Source: Victivallis vadensis (GTDB lineage: Bacteria > Verrucomicrobiota > Lentisphaeria > Victivallales > GWF2-50-93). From it: 7,436 nucleotides of DNA. This document shows positions 4,944 to 7,436 of this stretch, piece by piece. The notes under the pieces were generated by a model that was given only the letters and a program-made list of their open reading frames with translations, was not told the DNA's origin and did no database searches. A program made the position numbers and the translations under genes. The first letter of the stretch is position 1. Each line of letters opens with the position of its first letter. The stretch spans positions 1 to 7,436 of the forward strand of contig DYRX01000217.1 of NCBI GenBank assembly GCA_020718525.1. Direction: 5' to 3'.

Positions 4944-6365
4944 ATGATGGAATCAGAAGGACATTTTGGCGACATAGAGTTGGATGCCCGCGACGAAGGG
5001 GATGGGCCCCCTATGGATTTCAGCCGAGAGGCTCATGCGACTGCAAAGCGCGGCAAATCAGAATCCGGCAGTTCCGAGGACTCCGATTCACTTTCCTTGT
5101 ACATTTCGCAGATGTCGGCTAATTCCCAGCTTTCCCAGCATGAGGAGCTGGAATGCGCGTCCCAGTTTTCAGAGTCTTTTTTTCTGATCAGGAAAATTGT
5201 CTATGGATTCGGATTCGTCGCCGAAGAGCATATCAGAATCATATCGGAGCTGAACGCCGAAACAGTGGCTGAAAACTTTTCTCCTCCTGATTCCAGACTG
5301 GCGGCAATGCCGGAAGCGTTTCTTTTAGAATTGAAATCCTGGGGCGATAAGATCCGCGCCGCTCATGAAAAATTGCTCTCGGCGCACTCGGGTTCAAACA
5401 AGGCGAAGCTTAAGCAGTCAAGGAAGCTTTTCATAGATACGCTTTCTGAAATGTCGGCGCTACCCTCGAATGTCGAAGTTTGGGCTGACTGCGCCGTGGC
5501 CTACTTGTCTGCCTTCAAGGGGCTTTCAGGAAAAGAGGCGACTGCCGAAAGAAAGCTGATAGAGTCGCGAGCGCTGATGGATTTTGACGAATTCAAGGCA
5601 TCTGTCGCGGAAATTGTGAGGATTCGCGATGAGGCTGAGCGGGCGAGGCGGCGGCTTCTCGAGGGGAATCTGCGCCTGGTAGTAAGCATTGCAAAAAGGT
5701 ACAGGAACAGGGGAATGCATTTCAACGACCTGATTCAGGAGGGCAACATCGGGCTGATGAAGGCGGTTGACAAGTTCGACTATCGCCTCGGACACAAGTT
5801 CAGCACTTATGCGACATGGTGGATAAAGCAGTCCATTTCCAGGTCGCTTGCCGAACAGGCGCGCGTGATAAGGCTTCCTGTGCACATGATTGCCACGATA
5901 AACAGAATGTTCTATGCCGAGCAGAGATTTTTGCAGGAAAAAGGACGCGAACCGTCTCCAGAGGAGCTTGCCTCACTGCTTGAGATGCCGACAGAGAGGA
6001 TAAGGGCGCTCAAGCGCATGTCTCAGCAGACGATTTCCCTGCAGTCAACTTTGAAGGAGGATTCCAGCACGACCCTCGAGGAAATCATTTCAGAGGGGGG
6101 GGCAGTCGCGGAAGAGGACAGATATGGCTCGGATCTGGTCAAAGACAAGGTCGCCGACATTTTATCGCTTCTGCCAGAAAGGGAAAGGCAGGTTCTTATT
6201 CTGCGTTTCGGTCTTCTTGGCGAGAGTGAAAAGACTTTGGACGAGCTCGGAAAGATCTTCAATGTTTCCCGCGAAAGGATAAGGCAGATTGAAATAAAGG
6301 CTCTCGACAAGCTGAGAAAGGCTGAGAATTTGAGCGCACATCCTTCTGCCAGGAGAAATGCGTGA
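4944..6365 (+). CDS. RNA polymerase sigma-70 factor, RpoD-like
   Basis: This 473-residue sigma factor directs RNA polymerase to promoters. An acidic N-terminus of about 45 residues is too short for a full region 1.1. Region 1.2 is at about 48-75 (DSLSLYISQMSAN...), followed by a long non-conserved region (about 76-215). Region 2 (about 230-315) includes EGNLRLVVSIAKRYRNRG, the core-binding DLIQEGNIGLMKAVDKFDY, and the melting and -10 reading segment YATWWIKQSISRSLAEQAR. Region 3 starts near RLPVHM. Region 4 (about 400-458) has the helix-turn-helix TLDELGKIFNVSRERIRQIE. The start is uncertain: two adjacent ATGs (4944, 4947) have only a weak GGGA about 10 bases upstream, and an in-frame TGA lies at 4923. 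It looks like a primary or group-2 sigma factor; with one gene in view I cannot tell which. Confidence 0.9.
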   Translation: MMESEGHFGDIELDARDEGDGPPMDFSREAHATAKRGKSESGSSEDSDSLSLYISQMSANSQLSQHEELECASQFSESFFLIRKIVYGFGFVAEEHIRIISELNAETVAENFSPPDSRLAAMPEAFLLELKSWGDKIRAAHEKLLSAHSGSNKAKLKQSRKLFIDTLSEMSALPSNVEVWADCAVAYLSAFKGLSGKEATAERKLIESRALMDFDEFKASVAEIVRIRDEAERARRRLLEGNLRLVVSIAKRYRNRGMHFNDLIQEGNIGLMKAVDKFDYRLGHKFSTYATWWIKQSISRSLAEQARVIRLPVHMIATINRMFYAEQRFLQEKGREPSPEELASLLEMPTERIRALKRMSQQTISLQSTLKEDSSTTLEEIISEGGAVAEEDRYGSDLVKDKVADILSLLPERERQVLILRFGLLGESEKTLDELGKIFNVSRERIRQIEIKALDKLRKAENLSAHPSARRNA

Positions 6366-7426
6366 GCGAGGGGCAGGACACATTGAACAAATATCTTGCC
6401 TATCTGGCTGTCGCGCTCGTCGTGATTGGCTGTCTCAGCATTTTGAAACCCTTCGTGTCGGCTCTACTATGGGCCGCAGTCATCTGCTACGCGACTTGGC
6501 CGCTTTTCACCAAGATAGACGGCATATGCGGTTATAGACGCAGTCTATCTGCCGCAATAATGACCCTTCTTGTCGCCTTGGTTTTGCTGATGCCGCTCAT
6601 TGTCGTCGCACTGGCTTTGGCGGACAACATTTCCCGCTTCCAGGAGCTGAAAAGTCTTTTCATGCAGGATTTGCTTCCTTCAATTCCGTTCTGGCTCGAA
6701 AAGATTCCAGTCGCTGGCAAATTTCTTGCCGAAAAATGGACGGAGCTCATGTCCGACAGCGGCAAATTGCTCGGATATCTCCGGACTTTTGCCATGAGTT
6801 CCCACGACTGGTTTTTCAGGAGGCTCTTTGACATGGGCGCCGCCGTATTTCAGATTTCTATCAGCGTAATCGCATGTTTTTTCTTCTACAAGGACGGGGA
6901 GTTCATAGCGAAGATGTTCGAGAGTGCAATAAGGAGGGTTGCCGGAACATTCAGACAGCATGTGATCGCGACTGTCGGAGACACTGTGCGCGGAGTTGTA
7001 TATGGAATAATCGGGACGGCAATCTGGCAGGGCTTCGCCGCCGGATTCGGCCTATGGATAAGCGGCGTACCATCCTCGCTTCTACTGGGATTCATAACCT
7101 TTATAGTCTCGCCGATACCGCTTGGCCCTCCAATTATTTGGCTCTGTTCGTCCTTATGGCTTTTCAAACACGGTCATTCAGGATGGGGAATATTCCTGCT
7201 CATCTGGGGGGCAACGGCAGTCAGTTCCGCCGACAACGTCATACGAACCTATCTGATGAGCAGAAGTTCAAGGGTCTCCTTTGTCCTCGTCCTTCTTGGT
7301 GTAATCGGGGGCGTGGTGCATTTCGGCTTCATTGGGATTTTTCTCGGTCCGGTGCTTCTTTCCATTGGCTTCAGACTGCTGAAGGAATTCTGCGAGCGTG
7401 GAAGTTCTGCCGAGACCGCCTCGTAA
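6362..7426 (+). CDS. AI-2E/PerM family membrane protein
   Basis: This 354-residue polytopic inner-membrane protein belongs to the AI-2E transporter (YdiK/PerM/TqsA) family. Predicted hydrophobic segments lie at about 11-49 (likely two passes), 62-88, 155-176, 205-232, 236-267, 273-295 and 305-340. A soluble stretch at about 90-154 follows the third pass, as is usual in the family. The C-terminal signature GGVVHFGFIGIFLGPVLLS is diagnostic, and SPIPLGPPIIW (250-260) is also typical. Substrates vary in this family (autoinducer-2 export, Na+ or H+ exchange), so no specific cargo is claimed. The start is GTG with AGGAGA (6351-6356) at good spacing. The GTGA overlap with the sigma factor stop implies translational coupling and a shared transcript. 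The TAA at 7424-7426 shows the gene is complete. Confidence 0.9.
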   Translation: MSEGQDTLNKYLAYLAVALVVIGCLSILKPFVSALLWAAVICYATWPLFTKIDGICGYRRSLSAAIMTLLVALVLLMPLIVVALALADNISRFQELKSLFMQDLLPSIPFWLEKIPVAGKFLAEKWTELMSDSGKLLGYLRTFAMSSHDWFFRRLFDMGAAVFQISISVIACFFFYKDGEFIAKMFESAIRRVAGTFRQHVIATVGDTVRGVVYGIIGTAIWQGFAAGFGLWISGVPSSLLLGFITFIVSPIPLGPPIIWLCSSLWLFKHGHSGWGIFLLIWGATAVSSADNVIRTYLMSRSSRVSFVLVLLGVIGGVVHFGFIGIFLGPVLLSIGFRLLKEFCERGSSAETAS

Positions 7427-7436
7427 AGATTCACTG

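Noticed and set aside
4877..5122. Plus-strand ORF of 81 codons overlapping the sigma factor start
   Set aside because: It is a different frame over conserved sigma coding sequence, with Arg-rich translation; most likely a shadow.

Overview
The window looks like chromosomal DNA from an anaerobic, probably Gram-negative bacterium of moderate GC content with AT-rich intergenic regions. The evidence is an oxygen-sensitive CooS-type carbon monoxide dehydrogenase operon, an Fe-S type Rrf2 regulator, a primary-type sigma-70 factor with a long non-conserved region, and a tRNA gene with an encoded CCA. The sequence alone does not allow a phylum to be named.

Layout. Positions 1-364 hold no gene I can support, apart from a possible 16-codon tail of a plus-strand gene at the left edge. 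They contain a clear rho-independent terminator (about 71-104) that faces the minus-strand operon. Positions 365-4494 are a minus-strand block read right to left: rrf2-type regulator, cooS-like catalytic subunit, cooF-like ferredoxin with four [4Fe-4S] clusters, and an FAD/NAD(P)H oxidoreductase. The last three genes are separated by only 2 and 14 bases and form an operon. A minus-strand tRNA-Ala(CGC) with its own probable promoter lies at 4711-4787. From 4944 to the right edge the plus strand encodes an RpoD-like sigma factor whose stop overlaps the GTG start of an AI-2E/PerM family membrane protein.

How the genes fit together. The expected electron path runs from the CooS cluster through the CooF Fe-S relay to the flavoprotein and NAD(P). 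The Rrf2 protein has the three-Cys-plus-His set of IscR-type Fe-S sensors. Its gene has a perfect-consensus TTGACA/TATAAT promoter with a 16-base spacer, and the -10 is buried in a 31-bp dyad with perfect 11-bp arms. A related 31-bp element (23 of 31 identical, same register) sits over the TATAAA box upstream of cooS. Together this is a compact, self-contained regulatory circuit.

The main surprise is the CooS itself. All six expected C-cluster ligands and the B- and D-cluster cysteines are in place. By my manual alignment, however, every second-sphere catalytic and proton-transfer residue known from Carboxydothermus CODH-II is replaced: the His relay, the Asp, and the catalytic Lys. A glutamate occupies the position used as a cluster ligand in hybrid cluster proteins. 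No Ni-insertion gene (cooC, cooT or cooJ), hydrogenase or acetyl-CoA synthase gene lies within the operon. The locus may therefore encode a CODH-fold redox enzyme that does not carry out ordinary CO oxidation, controlled by an Fe-S sensing repressor.
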